From positions 186,001-250,000 of the forward strand of contig CAVWFR010000010.1 in NCBI GenBank assembly GCA_963754305.1: DNA of 64,000 nucleotides. Reading direction: 5' to 3'. Under the pieces are notes generated by a model. It made no database searches and had not been told where the DNA came from. It saw nothing but the letters and a program-made list of their open reading frames with translations. This DNA is from DATEDA01 sp963754305 (GTDB lineage Bacteria; Pseudomonadota; Gammaproteobacteria; Burkholderiales; SG8-39). Shown piece by piece: positions 25,547-33,797 of this stretch. How positions within the stretch are numbered: position 1 is the first letter of the stretch; each line of letters opens with the position of its first letter. The translations under genes and the position numbers were made by a program.

Positions 25547-26251
25547 GTGTCCGGATCCTCAGTGACTCGATCTCCGGCTCCTCCGTCCCCCGATCCACCC
25601 CTCGCGTCCCGCCGCAGCAAGCGCAAGCAGGGCCGGCCGGTCCGCGCCGACACCGAGGCGACGAAGGCGCTGCTCGTCGCCGCCACGCGGGCGCTCCTGC
25701 GCGAAAAAAAACCCGCCCGGATCACCCGCGACGAGATCGCGCGGCGGGCCGGCGTGGATGCGGCCCTCGTGCGCTATTACTTCGGCGACAAGACCAGTCT
25801 CTTCACCGAGGTCATCCTGCGGGTTGCGGACGAGTTGCGCGCGCGGACCGCCGCGCTCCCCCAAATCGGTACCGCGCTCGAGCAGCTGCGCGATCAGCTC
25901 GCGGTGTGGCTCCAGATCTTCATCGAGAACCCCCATTTCCACGAGTTGGTCGTAGACCGCGTCTTCTATGGCGACGATCCGACGGCAAGCGAGCTGCTCG
26001 AGCGCTTCGTGCAGCGGGCGTTGCCGACGATCGAGGGTGCGGTGACGGCGGGGATGAGGGCGGGCGAAATCCGAAAAGTGGACCCCCGGTTCGTTTATCT
26101 CGCAATGGTCGCGCTGTGTGAGTTCTTTGCCACGGCGAGCCCGCTGGTCGAGACGCTCTTCGGCGAACGCGGCGGGTCGGCGAGCCTCGAGCGCGCCTAC
26201 GCCCGGTTCGCGGCGGATCTGCTCGCCGACGGCCTCCGACGCCGCGATTGA
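25547..26251 (+). CDS. TetR/AcrR-family transcriptional regulator
   Basis: This protein of about 234 residues has a basic, Ser/Pro-rich lead, then a TetR DNA-binding domain (about 30-80: TKALLVAATRALLREKK, ARITRDEIARRAGV, ALVRYYFGDKTSLF). The ligand domain is all-helical and ends ARFAADLLADGLRRR. GTG starts at 25547 and 25562 are both possible and no good ribosome site distinguishes them. Its stop codon overlaps the -35 box of a near-consensus promoter with a 24-base inverted repeat, the likely operator. It therefore probably represses the downstream NTF2-like gene and perhaps the catabolic cluster beyond it. Confidence 0.87.
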   Translation: MSGSSVTRSPAPPSPDPPLASRRSKRKQGRPVRADTEATKALLVAATRALLREKKPARITRDEIARRAGVDAALVRYYFGDKTSLFTEVILRVADELRARTAALPQIGTALEQLRDQLAVWLQIFIENPHFHELVVDRVFYGDDPTASELLERFVQRALPTIEGAVTAGMRAGEIRKVDPRFVYLAMVALCEFFATASPLVETLFGERGGSASLERAYARFAADLLADGLRRRD

Positions 26252-26276
26252 CATAATTCCCGGTGTTGGGAATAAT
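26248..26276 (+). promoter_or_regulatory. Sigma-70 promoter with embedded TetR-type operator
   Basis: TTGACA (26248-26253), a 17-base spacer and AATAAT (26271-26276) form a near-consensus promoter. A 24-base inverted repeat at 26253-26276 (nine-base arms ATAATTCCC and GGGAATAAT, one mismatch, six-base spacer) covers the spacer and -10 box. The -35 box overlaps the TGA of the upstream TetR gene. Bound repressor would block polymerase. Confidence 0.75.
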
Positions 26277-26328
26277 CGGTCCGCAGGCTGCCTCCCGCAG
26301 GCGCGGCGACGGCAAGGAGGAGAAACAC

Positions 26329-26742
26329 GTGCCCGACGAGCACCCCAACGTCGCGATCCTGCGGCGCATCTACGCCCGCGACCGCGAAGCATTCTTCGCG
26401 GCCCTCGCTCCCGACTACGTGTGCCACACCCCAGGCCGCGCGCCCGTATCGGGCGACCATCACGGCGTCGACGGCATGCGGCAGCACATCGCCGACGGCC
26501 AGGCGCTCAGTGGTGGAACGTTCCGCGTGAACGCGGTCGGCGCCTTTCTGGCCGATGACGAGTGGGGCATGGTTCCGGTGCGGCTGAGCGCCGAGCGGGG
26601 GAGCGCGAAGCTCGAGACGCGCGCGTTCGGCATCTGGCGGTTCGCGGACGGGCGGATCGTCGAGCACTGGGAGTGCCCGTTCGATCTGCACGGCTTCGAA
26701 ACGTTCTGGAACGCGTGCGCCGCGACGAGCGAGGGTGGCTAG
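26329..26742 (+). CDS. NTF2-like / SnoaL-type protein
   Basis: This 137-residue protein has the NTF2-like pattern: ILRRIYARDREAFFAALAPDYVCHTPGR, then GVDGMRQHI, a strand-rich middle and WRFADGRIVEHWECPFD near the end. That C-terminal HWE segment matches polyketide-cyclase-like ester or lactone-handling members, but no reaction can be assigned. The GTG start at 26329 is chosen because AAGGAGGAG lies eight bases upstream. A longer frame from 26263 has no such site and would overlap the promoter. It is controlled by the TetR-type promoter/operator 50 bases upstream. Confidence 0.8.
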   Translation: MPDEHPNVAILRRIYARDREAFFAALAPDYVCHTPGRAPVSGDHHGVDGMRQHIADGQALSGGTFRVNAVGAFLADDEWGMVPVRLSAERGSAKLETRAFGIWRFADGRIVEHWECPFDLHGFETFWNACAATSEGG

Positions 26743-26780
26743 GTAGAACCGATGCAGCAGGCATCGCTTTCCCGTCTTGG

Positions 26781-26828
26781 GCGAGCACGAGGGGGCGCCG
26801 CGAAGCGAGCACGAGGGGGCGCCGCGAA
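26781..26828. repeat. Two exact 24-base tandem repeats
   Basis: The 24-base unit starting GCGAGCACGAGGGGGCG occurs twice head to tail (26781-26804 and 26805-26828), just before the FAH-family gene. It contains the CACGAGGGGGC core also seen at 39412, 41374 and 56660. In one frame it would encode EHEGAPRS twice, but the real gene start lies downstream. Confidence 0.85.
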
Positions 26829-26860
26829 GCGGCTTTGGCCCTCGTGTCGTGACGACTGAG

Positions 26861-27898
26861 ATGGCCGATACGGTCTTCAAGCTGGGGACGTTCGCGCGGG
26901 GCGCCGGGCGCCCCTTCGCCGGACTGCTGCTCGGCGCGCAGGCGGCGACCGAGGTCGCCGACATCGCCCGGCTCCACGCCGCCTACGCCGATTCGCACTG
27001 GGCTAAGGCCGGCCGGCTCGACGCGAGCGGCGCGGTCCTCGACCTGCTGCAGGACTGGCGTCGCAGCTTCGGGGTGCTGCAGGAGATGGCCGCGTTCCTT
27101 GCCGCCGAAGGGGTAGCGAGCGATCGCGTCCGGCCGGCGGTCGAGCGCCTCGATGCGTTGCGCGTCCTGCCGCCGGTGCTGCGGCCCGGGAAAATGCTCT
27201 ACGCGGCGGCGAACTATCGGGCGCACGTCGCGGAGATGCGCGCTTCGCAGTTCACCGGCGGCGACTTCGACAAGGCCAAGGACGCGCAGGGCGACAAGGC
27301 GCGCCTGCGGCCGTATCTGTTCATGAAGGCGCCGAGCTGCCTCGCGGGCGCGTCCGACGACATCGTGTTGCCGGCGGGGGACCATCGCATCGACTGGGAG
27401 GCGGAGCTCGCGGTGGTCGTCGGTCACGCGGGCAGGAACATTCCCGCGGCGAAAGCGATCGAGCACGTCGCCGGATTCATGACCACCAACGACGTGAGCT
27501 GCCGCGCGCTCACCTGGCGCGAGGACCGGCCGACCATCCGCTCCGACTGGCTCGCCGGCAAGAGCTTCGACTCGTTCGCGCCCACCGGACCGTTTCTCGT
27601 GCCGGCGGCGTTCGTCCCGAACCATGCGAGCTTGCGCGTTTGGCTCGCCGTGAACGGGGTGACGAAGCAGGACGGCAACACCGCCGACATGATCTTCGGT
27701 ACCGCGGAGCAGATCGAGTACGCCTCGCGGATGCTCACGCTCGAGCCCGGCGACATGTTCGCAACCGGCACGCCGAGCGGCGTCGGCCAGGGGCGCGGCG
27801 AGTTCCTCGAGGCGGGCGACGTGGTGGAGTGCGAGGTCGAGGGCCTCGGACGGCAGCGCAACCGCGTCGTCCAGGGCACCGACGAATACCGCGCCTAG
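26861..27898 (+). CDS. Fumarylacetoacetate hydrolase-family protein
   Basis: This 345-residue cytoplasmic enzyme belongs to the FAH superfamily, whose members cleave or hydrate acylpyruvates and open-chain products of ring cleavage. The C-terminal catalytic domain (about 130-345) shows DWEAELAVVVG with the E-x-E metal pair, TTNDVSCRALTWR, a GPFLVPAAF strand and SRMLTLEPGDMFATGTPSGVGQ, the family hallmark. The N-terminal 125 residues are helical. It starts at the ATG at 26861. The longer frame includes the tandem repeats and lacks a ribosome site. It is first of seven same-strand genes that read as an aromatic catabolic set, where it would act after the extradiol dioxygenase. Confidence 0.9.
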   Translation: MADTVFKLGTFARGAGRPFAGLLLGAQAATEVADIARLHAAYADSHWAKAGRLDASGAVLDLLQDWRRSFGVLQEMAAFLAAEGVASDRVRPAVERLDALRVLPPVLRPGKMLYAAANYRAHVAEMRASQFTGGDFDKAKDAQGDKARLRPYLFMKAPSCLAGASDDIVLPAGDHRIDWEAELAVVVGHAGRNIPAAKAIEHVAGFMTTNDVSCRALTWREDRPTIRSDWLAGKSFDSFAPTGPFLVPAAFVPNHASLRVWLAVNGVTKQDGNTADMIFGTAEQIEYASRMLTLEPGDMFATGTPSGVGQGRGEFLEAGDVVECEVEGLGRQRNRVVQGTDEYRA

Positions 27899-27942
27899 CC
27901 GCCGGAGCGCCACCGGGGCCGCACAGGGGAGGGTTGCACGTC

Positions 27943-28896
27943 ATGAGAGTCCGAGACAGGGCGCTGCGCGCCACGATCGCTGCGCTTGCCGTGGCAGCCA
28001 ACATCGCCGCCGCGCAGGACTATCCTGCGAAGCCGATCCAGATGCTGGTGCCGTTCCCGCCCGGCGGCATCGTCGACATCATGGGGCGCGGCTTCGCCCA
28101 GGCGCTCGACGGCAGGATCGGCCAGCGCGTGCTGGTGGTGAATCGCCCCGGCGGTGGCCTCACCATAGGAATGGTCGCCCTCGCGCAAGCGCCGGCGGAC
28201 GGGTACACGGTGATCTATTCCCCCGTCACGCCGATCACCATCCAGCCACATCGGATGAAGACGCTCGCGTACACGCGGGAGGCGATCGTCCCGATCTGCC
28301 AAACCTTCGAGAACATGTTCTTCGTGGCGGTCGGGCCGAAGTCGCAGTTCAGCGACTTCCAGTCGCTGGTCGCGTTCGCGAAGGCGAATCCCGGCAAGCT
28401 GCGCTACGTCACGCCCGGCATCGCGAGCTCGCCGCACCTCGCCGGCGCGGAGCTGTGGCGCAAGGCCGGTGTCGAGCTGACCGACGTGCCCTATGCCGGC
28501 GAGGCGTCCGCTTTCCCGCACCTGCTGACCGGCGAGGTCGATCTCGGCATCATCACGACCTCCGGCGTCGCGTCGCAGAAGCTGAAGCCCCTTGCGGTGT
28601 TCGCTCCGGAGCGGGTCAAGCTGTACCCGAACGTGCCGACGGTGGCCGAGCTCGGCCTCCCGGTCCTGCCGTCCGGCTACGGCGGCCTGTTCGTGCGCGC
28701 CGGTACGCCGGCGCCGATCATGGCGCGGCTGGAAGCCGCCTGTCGCGAAGCCACCGGCGATGCCGCGTACCAGGATCTCGCCGAAAGGCAGTTTCAGCAG
28801 TCGAGCTATCTCGATCGCGATGCCTTTGCGGCGCGCATCGACGCGGACTACAAGACCAAGGCCGCGCTGATCCCGACCTTGAAACTCCCCGAGTAG
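27943..28896 (+). CDS. Bug/TctC periplasmic substrate-binding protein (1)
   Basis: This 317-residue exported binding protein of the tripartite tricarboxylate transporter (TTT) family has a signal peptide ending IAAAQ, then the family opening DYPAKPIQMLVPFPPGGIVDIM, a NRPGGGLTIG loop that binds carboxylates, APADGYTV, and the C-terminal lobe. Bug proteins bind organic acids or amides. No TctA or TctB membrane genes occur in the window, so the transporter is elsewhere or the protein is a sensor. The start is the ATG at 27943. It sits between the FAH-family and FAD-monooxygenase genes, suggesting the ligand is the pathway substrate. Confidence 0.92.
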   Translation: MRVRDRALRATIAALAVAANIAAAQDYPAKPIQMLVPFPPGGIVDIMGRGFAQALDGRIGQRVLVVNRPGGGLTIGMVALAQAPADGYTVIYSPVTPITIQPHRMKTLAYTREAIVPICQTFENMFFVAVGPKSQFSDFQSLVAFAKANPGKLRYVTPGIASSPHLAGAELWRKAGVELTDVPYAGEASAFPHLLTGEVDLGIITTSGVASQKLKPLAVFAPERVKLYPNVPTVAELGLPVLPSGYGGLFVRAGTPAPIMARLEAACREATGDAAYQDLAERQFQQSSYLDRDAFAARIDADYKTKAALIPTLKLPE

Positions 28897-28904
28897 CCGC
28901 GCGC

Positions 28905-30062
28905 ATGGCGGCCGTCGCCAGCGTCCTCATCGTCGGCGGCGGCATTGCCGGGCAGACGCTCGCCTGCGCGCTCGGCCAGCGCGGCATCCGCTGCGAGGTG
29001 GTGGAGCTCAAGCCGGGTTTCGAGATCGTCGGTGCCGGCATGTACGTTCAAAGCAACGCGCTCAAGGCGTTGGCCGATATCGGCGTGGTGCAGGACATCG
29101 TCCGCGCCGGCTACCCGATCGAGGACGACCGCACGGCGGTCGCCGATGCGCAGGGGGCGGAGCTCGCGCTCATCCGCTATCCGCGGCTCGCCGGTCCGGA
29201 CGTGCCGGCGATCGTACCGATTCGGCGCCGCGTGCTGCACGACATCCTCGCCGCAGCGGTGGCGCAGCGCGGAGTGCGGGTGCGGCTGGGTACGACGGTC
29301 GAGGCGATCGCCGACCGCGGCGCCGCCGTGCACGTCGCGTTCAGCGACGGGACCGCCGGCGACTTCGACCTCGTCGTCGGCGCCGACGGCGTGCGCTCGA
29401 AGGTGCGCAACTTTCTGTTCCCCGGCGTCGAGCCCCGGTTCAGCGGCTTCGCGAACTGGCGCGTCGTGCTGCCGCGGCCGCCGCAGGTGCGGCGCCTGGT
29501 CTGGATGATGGGACGCGGGACGACTTTCGGTATCGTCCCGATCGCCGCCGACTCGCTCTATATCGCCGGGGTCACCAAGGAGCCCGGAAACCCGCGGCAT
29601 GACCGTACCGCGCTGGCGGAGCTCTGCCGCACTCGGTTCGCGGCGTACGGGTGGCTCGCGCGGGACCTGCTCGCGCTAGTCCGCGACCCGGAGCAGGTGG
29701 TCTACACGGCGATCGAGGAGGTGCATCTGCCGCGTCCCTGGTTCCGCGGACGAGTGGTGGTGCTCGGCGATGCCGCGCACGCGGGCACGCCGTTCTGGGC
29801 GCAAGGCGGTTCGATGGCGATCGAGGACGCGGTGCTGCTCGCGCGGCTCCTCGAGCGCGGCGAGGCGCTGGACCGGGTGCTGGCCGAGTGGCTGGAGCGG
29901 CGCTACGACCGGTGCCTCTATACCCAGCGCGGCTCGCTCGAGACGGGGTTACGCTCCCACGACGAAGCGCCGGGCGCCGAGCAGGCGCGACTGGAGTACG
30001 TACGCACGCGGATGCAAGCCGACGTGAACGTGCGCTATGCCCGGCTCGGAGAGGCTTTCTGA
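28905..30062 (+). CDS. FAD-dependent aromatic hydroxylase (class A flavoprotein monooxygenase)
   Basis: The 385-residue protein resembles single-component hydroxylases (salicylate, 4-hydroxybenzoate or UbiH type). It has an FAD-binding GGGIAGQTLACAL near residue 8, a GADGVRSKVR segment near 160 and a GDAAHAGTPFWAQGGSMAIEDA motif near 285 that contacts FAD. It inserts one oxygen from O2 using NAD(P)H, probably giving the catechol for the downstream extradiol dioxygenase. It starts eight bases after the Bug gene. In the GD motif, Phe-Trp-Ala replaces the usual Pro-x-x-Gly-Gln, a subgroup difference that may shape the substrate pocket. Confidence 0.88.
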   Translation: MAAVASVLIVGGGIAGQTLACALGQRGIRCEVVELKPGFEIVGAGMYVQSNALKALADIGVVQDIVRAGYPIEDDRTAVADAQGAELALIRYPRLAGPDVPAIVPIRRRVLHDILAAAVAQRGVRVRLGTTVEAIADRGAAVHVAFSDGTAGDFDLVVGADGVRSKVRNFLFPGVEPRFSGFANWRVVLPRPPQVRRLVWMMGRGTTFGIVPIAADSLYIAGVTKEPGNPRHDRTALAELCRTRFAAYGWLARDLLALVRDPEQVVYTAIEEVHLPRPWFRGRVVVLGDAAHAGTPFWAQGGSMAIEDAVLLARLLERGEALDRVLAEWLERRYDRCLYTQRGSLETGLRSHDEAPGAEQARLEYVRTRMQADVNVRYARLGEAF

Positions 30063-30154
30063 GGCGAGCCTCGCCCCCGGGGCGGCGCGGTTCCGGGCTC
30101 GGGGAGCGCGAGAGGTTCAGCGGTTCGCAGCATGACAACCAGATGGAGGATGCG

Positions 30155-30694
30155 ATGGCACGTGAGCTTCCGCCGACGCGGCGCGTGGTGACCGGCACCG
30201 ATGCGGACGGCCGGTCGAGGTTCGTCGCCGACGGCCCGACGGCCGCGGTCAAGACTGTTCCCGAGCGGCCCGGCTACCGCGCGCAGAACGTCTGGACGAC
30301 GCACGGGAACCCCGCGCCCATCGCGGATCCGGAGCGGACGGGAGAGATCGAGGGCGTCATGCCGCCGAAGGACGGCACCGTCCTCCGCATCATCGACTTT
30401 CCCCCCGAGTCGCAGGATCCGGCGGAGCGCGAACGGATGATGCGCGCGACGTTCGCGAGCATCTACAAGGATGCGGCGCACCGGCCGGAGACGGGTCATC
30501 CCGGGATGCACACGACCGAGAGCGTCGACTACGCAATCGTGCTCCACGGCGAGATCTACGCGCGGATGGACGAGGGCGAGACGCTGCTGCGTACGGGCGA
30601 CGTGCTGATCCAGCGCGGCACCAACCACGCCTGGGCGAATCGCTCGGACGACGTCTGCCGGGTCGCGTTCGTCCTGATCGACGGCAAGTTCTGA
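30155..30694 (+). CDS. Cupin-fold protein
   Basis: This 179-residue protein has the conserved cupin barrel at about 90-165: a metal-ligand-like HTTESVDYAIVLHGEI segment (two His and Glu), GDVLIQRGTNHAWAN and a last FVLIDGKF strand. It begins with an arginine-rich helical stretch. Cupins of this length act as metal-dependent dioxygenases, isomerases or sugar-type epimerases, and the reaction cannot be fixed. The ATG at 30155 follows GGAGG at five bases, whereas the ATG at 30143 lacks a site. The gene is nine bases before the extradiol dioxygenase, so it likely handles a pathway intermediate. Confidence 0.85.
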   Translation: MARELPPTRRVVTGTDADGRSRFVADGPTAAVKTVPERPGYRAQNVWTTHGNPAPIADPERTGEIEGVMPPKDGTVLRIIDFPPESQDPAERERMMRATFASIYKDAAHRPETGHPGMHTTESVDYAIVLHGEIYARMDEGETLLRTGDVLIQRGTNHAWANRSDDVCRVAFVLIDGKF

Positions 30695-30703
30695 GAGGTC
30701 GCC

Positions 30704-31675
30704 ATGAGCATTCTCGGCGTGCAGACCATCGCGTATGGCGTCGACGATCTCGATGCCTGCACGAAGTTCTACGACGACTTCGGCGTGCCGCTCGCCGGCC
30801 GCGACGAACGCGGCGCGGATTTCGAGCTGCCGGAGGGCTCGCGCATCCTGCTCCGCCGCGCCGACGACCCGTCGTTGCCGCCGCGCTTCGCCGACGGTCC
30901 GGGTGCCCGCGAGGTGATCTGGGGCGTGGATTCGCCGGCCTCCCTGGAGGAGATAGGGCGCGAGCTCGCGCGCGACCGCGATCTCGCCCGCGCCGCCGAT
31001 GGCACGCTGCGCACGCGCGACGACCTGGGCATCCCGATCGGGTTCCGCGTTTGGGCGCGTGTGCCGCCGGCCAAGGACACTGCGCCCGAGAACGGCCTCG
31101 GCGACATCCGGCGCTGGAACGCGCACCGGAAGTGGTACGAGCGCGCTCGGCCCAAGCTCATCCATCACGTCGTGTTCGGCACTCCGGACATCGACGCCGG
31201 CGTCGCCTTCTACACCCGCCGCCTCGGCTTCCGGATCAGCGACGTGTCGCGCGGGCTAGGCGTATTCATGCGCTGCGACGGCCGCAACGACCATCACAAC
31301 CTCTTCCTGCTGAAGATGCCGAAGCTCGGCTGGAACCACGCGTCCTTCGGCGTTGAGAACATCGACGAGCTGATGACCGGCGCGAACCACATGCAGCGCT
31401 GCGGGTGGCCGAGCGACGTCGGTATCGGCCGGCACCGGATCTCGTCGACGCTCTTCTACTACATGCCCAATCCGGCGGGTGGGCGCTCCGAGTACTCGGC
31501 CGATACCGATTATCTGACCGACGAGTGGCAACCGCGCTTGTGGGAGCCGATGTTCGGGAATTGGCACTGGGTCGGGAAGATCCCGGACGCCTTCCGGACC
31601 GCGCCGGCATGGGACGTGCGCGTGCTGGAGCAGCCGATCCCCGCGTTCAGCGAGCTCAGCCGTCGGAGCGCCTGA
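30704..31675 (+). CDS. Two-domain extradiol dioxygenase (VOC superfamily)
   Basis: This 323-residue ring-cleavage dioxygenase has the vicinal-oxygen-chelate fold, with an N-terminal domain (about 4-115) and a catalytic domain (about 152-275). The metal triad is visible: His155 (KLIHHVVFGT), His212 (WNHASFGVEN) and Glu263 (GGRSEYSADT). These Fe(II) or Mn(II) enzymes open catechols next to the hydroxyls. The substrate is presumably the product of the upstream FAD hydroxylase. No dedicated hydrolase of the BphD type follows, but the FAH-family protein could take the product. It starts nine bases after the cupin gene. Confidence 0.9.
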   Translation: MSILGVQTIAYGVDDLDACTKFYDDFGVPLAGRDERGADFELPEGSRILLRRADDPSLPPRFADGPGAREVIWGVDSPASLEEIGRELARDRDLARAADGTLRTRDDLGIPIGFRVWARVPPAKDTAPENGLGDIRRWNAHRKWYERARPKLIHHVVFGTPDIDAGVAFYTRRLGFRISDVSRGLGVFMRCDGRNDHHNLFLLKMPKLGWNHASFGVENIDELMTGANHMQRCGWPSDVGIGRHRISSTLFYYMPNPAGGRSEYSADTDYLTDEWQPRLWEPMFGNWHWVGKIPDAFRTAPAWDVRVLEQPIPAFSELSRRSA

Positions 31676-31751
31676 CCGGCGCCGCGCGGCCGCGCCGGCG
31701 GCTTATCATCGCGGGTGGGTTCGCCCGTCCGGCGAGCCGGAGACAGCGGCA

Positions 31752-32291
31752 ATGAGCGCAGTGAGCATCGACCCCGCCGCCCTGCGACGGGCCTTCGGCA
31801 CCTATGCCACCGGTGTGGTGGTGATCGGCGCACCCGGCCCTGACGGCACCCCGGTCGGCATGACCGTCAACTCGTTCAGCTCGGTCTCGCTCGATCCGCC
31901 GCTCGTGTCGTTCTGCCCGTCGCGTTCGAGCTTCGCGTTCCCGGTGTACGCCGCGATGCGTCACTTCTCGGTCAACGTGCTTGCCGCCGAGCATCGCGCG
32001 CTCTCCGATCGCTTCGCGCGCGCGAGCGGCGAGCACAAGTGGACCGGCGTGAAGCACCGCATCGGCGAGGGTGGGGTACCGGTGCTCGAGGACGCCCTCG
32101 CCGCGTTCGAATGCGAGGTCGAGGCCCGCTTCGACGCCGGCGATCACGTCATCGTGGTGGGTCGCGTGCTGCAGCTCGCCCATGCGGACGAGCGCGCGCC
32201 GCTCGTCTTTCACGGCAGCCGCTACCGCGCGCTCGGCCACGCGTACGACTCGCCGCAGACGGACCTTGCGTCGCTGATCGGTTGGGGCTAG
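31752..32291 (+). CDS. Flavin reductase family protein (HpaC-type)
   Basis: This 179-residue protein is a short flavin:NAD(P)H oxidoreductase of the HpaC/DIM6 family: FGTYATGVVVIGA, GMTVNSFSSVSLDPPLVSFC, NVLAAEHRALSDRFA and a terminal HVIVVGRV...HGSRYRALGH. Such enzymes reduce FMN or FAD to feed a two-component oxygenase. The window's FAD hydroxylase is a self-reducing single-component type, so this reductase either serves an oxygenase encoded elsewhere or works on a pathway metal or flavin. It sits in the same operon, 76 bases after the dioxygenase. Confidence 0.9.
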   Translation: MSAVSIDPAALRRAFGTYATGVVVIGAPGPDGTPVGMTVNSFSSVSLDPPLVSFCPSRSSFAFPVYAAMRHFSVNVLAAEHRALSDRFARASGEHKWTGVKHRIGEGGVPVLEDALAAFECEVEARFDAGDHVIVVGRVLQLAHADERAPLVFHGSRYRALGHAYDSPQTDLASLIGWG

Positions 32292-32309
32292 CCGGGCGCC
32301 GGGGGGGAC

Positions 32310-33317
32310 ATGAAGAGATTTCGCTTCGTCGCATCGGTCGCGGCATGCCGGGCCGCGGTGCTCGCCACCCTATTGGCCGCCATGGTTGCCGCCGTGTTTG
32401 CCACCGGCGCGCGGGCGCAGTATCCGGACAAGCCGATCCGCTTCGTGGTGCCGCAGGCGCCGGGAAGCGCGACCGACACCGTCGCGCGGATTCTCGCGCC
32501 CGAGCTTGCGAAGCAGCTCGGTCAGTCGGTCGTGGTCGACAACCGCCCGGGCGGCGCGCTCACGATCGGGATCGACATCGTGGCCAAGGCCGCGCCGGAC
32601 GGTTACACCATCGGCATGGGTCCGATCGGCGCGCTGGCGATCACCCGCCACATGGTCGCCAAGCTCCCGTACGACATCGAACGCGATCTGCAGCCGGTCG
32701 CGCTGGTCGCCAAGGGCCACCTGTTGCTCGCGGTCTCGCCCGCGCTGCCGGTGAAGTCGGTCCCGGAGCTGATCGCGTATGCGAAGGAGAACCCGGGCAA
32801 GCTCATGAACGCCTCGTCGAGCAACGGCTCGCCCGGCCACGTCGGGGGCGAGCTCTTCAAGTACATGACCGCGACGGACATCGTCCACGTGCCGTACAAG
32901 GGCGGCGCGCTCGCGATCAACGACCTGATCGCCGGGCACGTGCAGGTGATGTGGGAGAGCCTGAACTCGATCTCGCCTCACGCGCGGTCGGGGAAGGTGC
33001 GCCCGCTGGCGGTGAGCGGCGAGCGGCGCTCGCCCGGCTTCCCCGATCTACCGACGATTGCCGAGGCCGGCGTTCCGGGCTACGAGGCGGGGACGTGGAC
33101 CGGCGTGATCGCGCCGGCGGGCCTCCCGCGCCCGATCCTCGACCGGCTCAATGCCGCGGTGAATGCCGCGATCCGTTCGCCGATGTTCGTCGAGCGGTTC
33201 GCGCAGATCGGCGACGAGCCCGCCGGCGGCACGCCGGAGGACTTCGCAGCGCTGATCGGGAAGGACTCCGCGAAGTGGGCGGAGGTGGTGAAGCGGTCGG
33301 GGGCGAAGATCGACTGA
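32310..33317 (+). CDS. Bug/TctC periplasmic substrate-binding protein (2)
   Basis: This 335-residue exported protein has a long signal peptide (to about residue 34, ending FATGARAQ), then YPDKPIRFVVPQAPGSATDTV and the carboxylate-binding NRPGGALTIG. KAAPDGYTIGMGPIG and VPYKGGALAINDLIAG follow, the second-lobe signature of Bug proteins. It is the last gene of the catabolic cluster and the second Bug gene there, so the operon may import two related acids, or one protein may signal. A 26-base hairpin-like sequence follows the stop, without a T-run. Confidence 0.92.
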   Translation: MKRFRFVASVAACRAAVLATLLAAMVAAVFATGARAQYPDKPIRFVVPQAPGSATDTVARILAPELAKQLGQSVVVDNRPGGALTIGIDIVAKAAPDGYTIGMGPIGALAITRHMVAKLPYDIERDLQPVALVAKGHLLLAVSPALPVKSVPELIAYAKENPGKLMNASSSNGSPGHVGGELFKYMTATDIVHVPYKGGALAINDLIAGHVQVMWESLNSISPHARSGKVRPLAVSGERRSPGFPDLPTIAEAGVPGYEAGTWTGVIAPAGLPRPILDRLNAAVNAAIRSPMFVERFAQIGDEPAGGTPEDFAALIGKDSAKWAEVVKRSGAKID

Positions 33318-33488
33318 GGGCGGCGAGACGCCGTCAGTCAGGATGGTTGGCAAGCTCAGGCGTGCGCTTGCTCCCGACCAGGCAACGTGATCGCGTCGAT
33401 ATCGCGCTGCAGGCACCCGATGTCAGACGCCGAAGTCGGCCGCCGGCCCTCATGAACCCATGATTCGCGGCGGCCGAGTTCGATCGAG

Positions 33489-33797
33489 CTACGCGGTCTC
33501 GGCGAGCACCAGGACCTCAACCGACCCGTTGAAACGATCGTCGATGTTCCCGGAGCTGTCGCGCAACAGGAAATCGACTGCGAGGTCCACTGCGTTGTTG
33601 CGAATCCCCGTGATATCGACATCGACTTCCTGGCGGAGAATATGGTGATCGCCGTCGGTGTAGCCGATGTTGAAGCCCTTTAGGGCGGCTTCCGCTCTCA
33701 ATACCTGACGCGAGAATACCGCCGTAGCGGGTTCCCGTTGCGACTGTCCTCGCGTTGGATCGAAGCGGACGTTCACTGTGCGAAAATCCAAAGCCAT
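33489..33797 (-). CDS. Small hypothetical beta-rich protein
   Basis: This 102-residue protein is not recognised. It is rich in alternating hydrophobic and polar residues, suggesting a beta-sandwich: VNVRFDP, LKGFNIGYTDGDHHIL, EVDVDITGIRNNAVDLAVDF, LLRDSSGN, GSVEVLVLAET. A DHHILRQ motif may bind a metal or ligand. No signal peptide is present. The ATG at 33797 follows AAAGGTGA at good spacing, which supports a real gene. A GTG nine bases upstream is less likely. Base composition is lower in GC than the neighbours. It is isolated and convergent with the Bug gene of the catabolic cluster. Confidence 0.65.
   Translation of the reverse strand: MALDFRTVNVRFDPTRGQSQREPATAVFSRQVLRAEAALKGFNIGYTDGDHHILRQEVDVDITGIRNNAVDLAVDFLLRDSSGNIDDRFNGSVEVLVLAETA

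Noticed and set aside
33313..33338. Intrinsic terminator after the last catabolic gene
   Set aside because: A bulged hairpin can be drawn (ACTGA/TCAGT and CGGCG/CGCCG) but no T-run follows, so termination there is unsupported.
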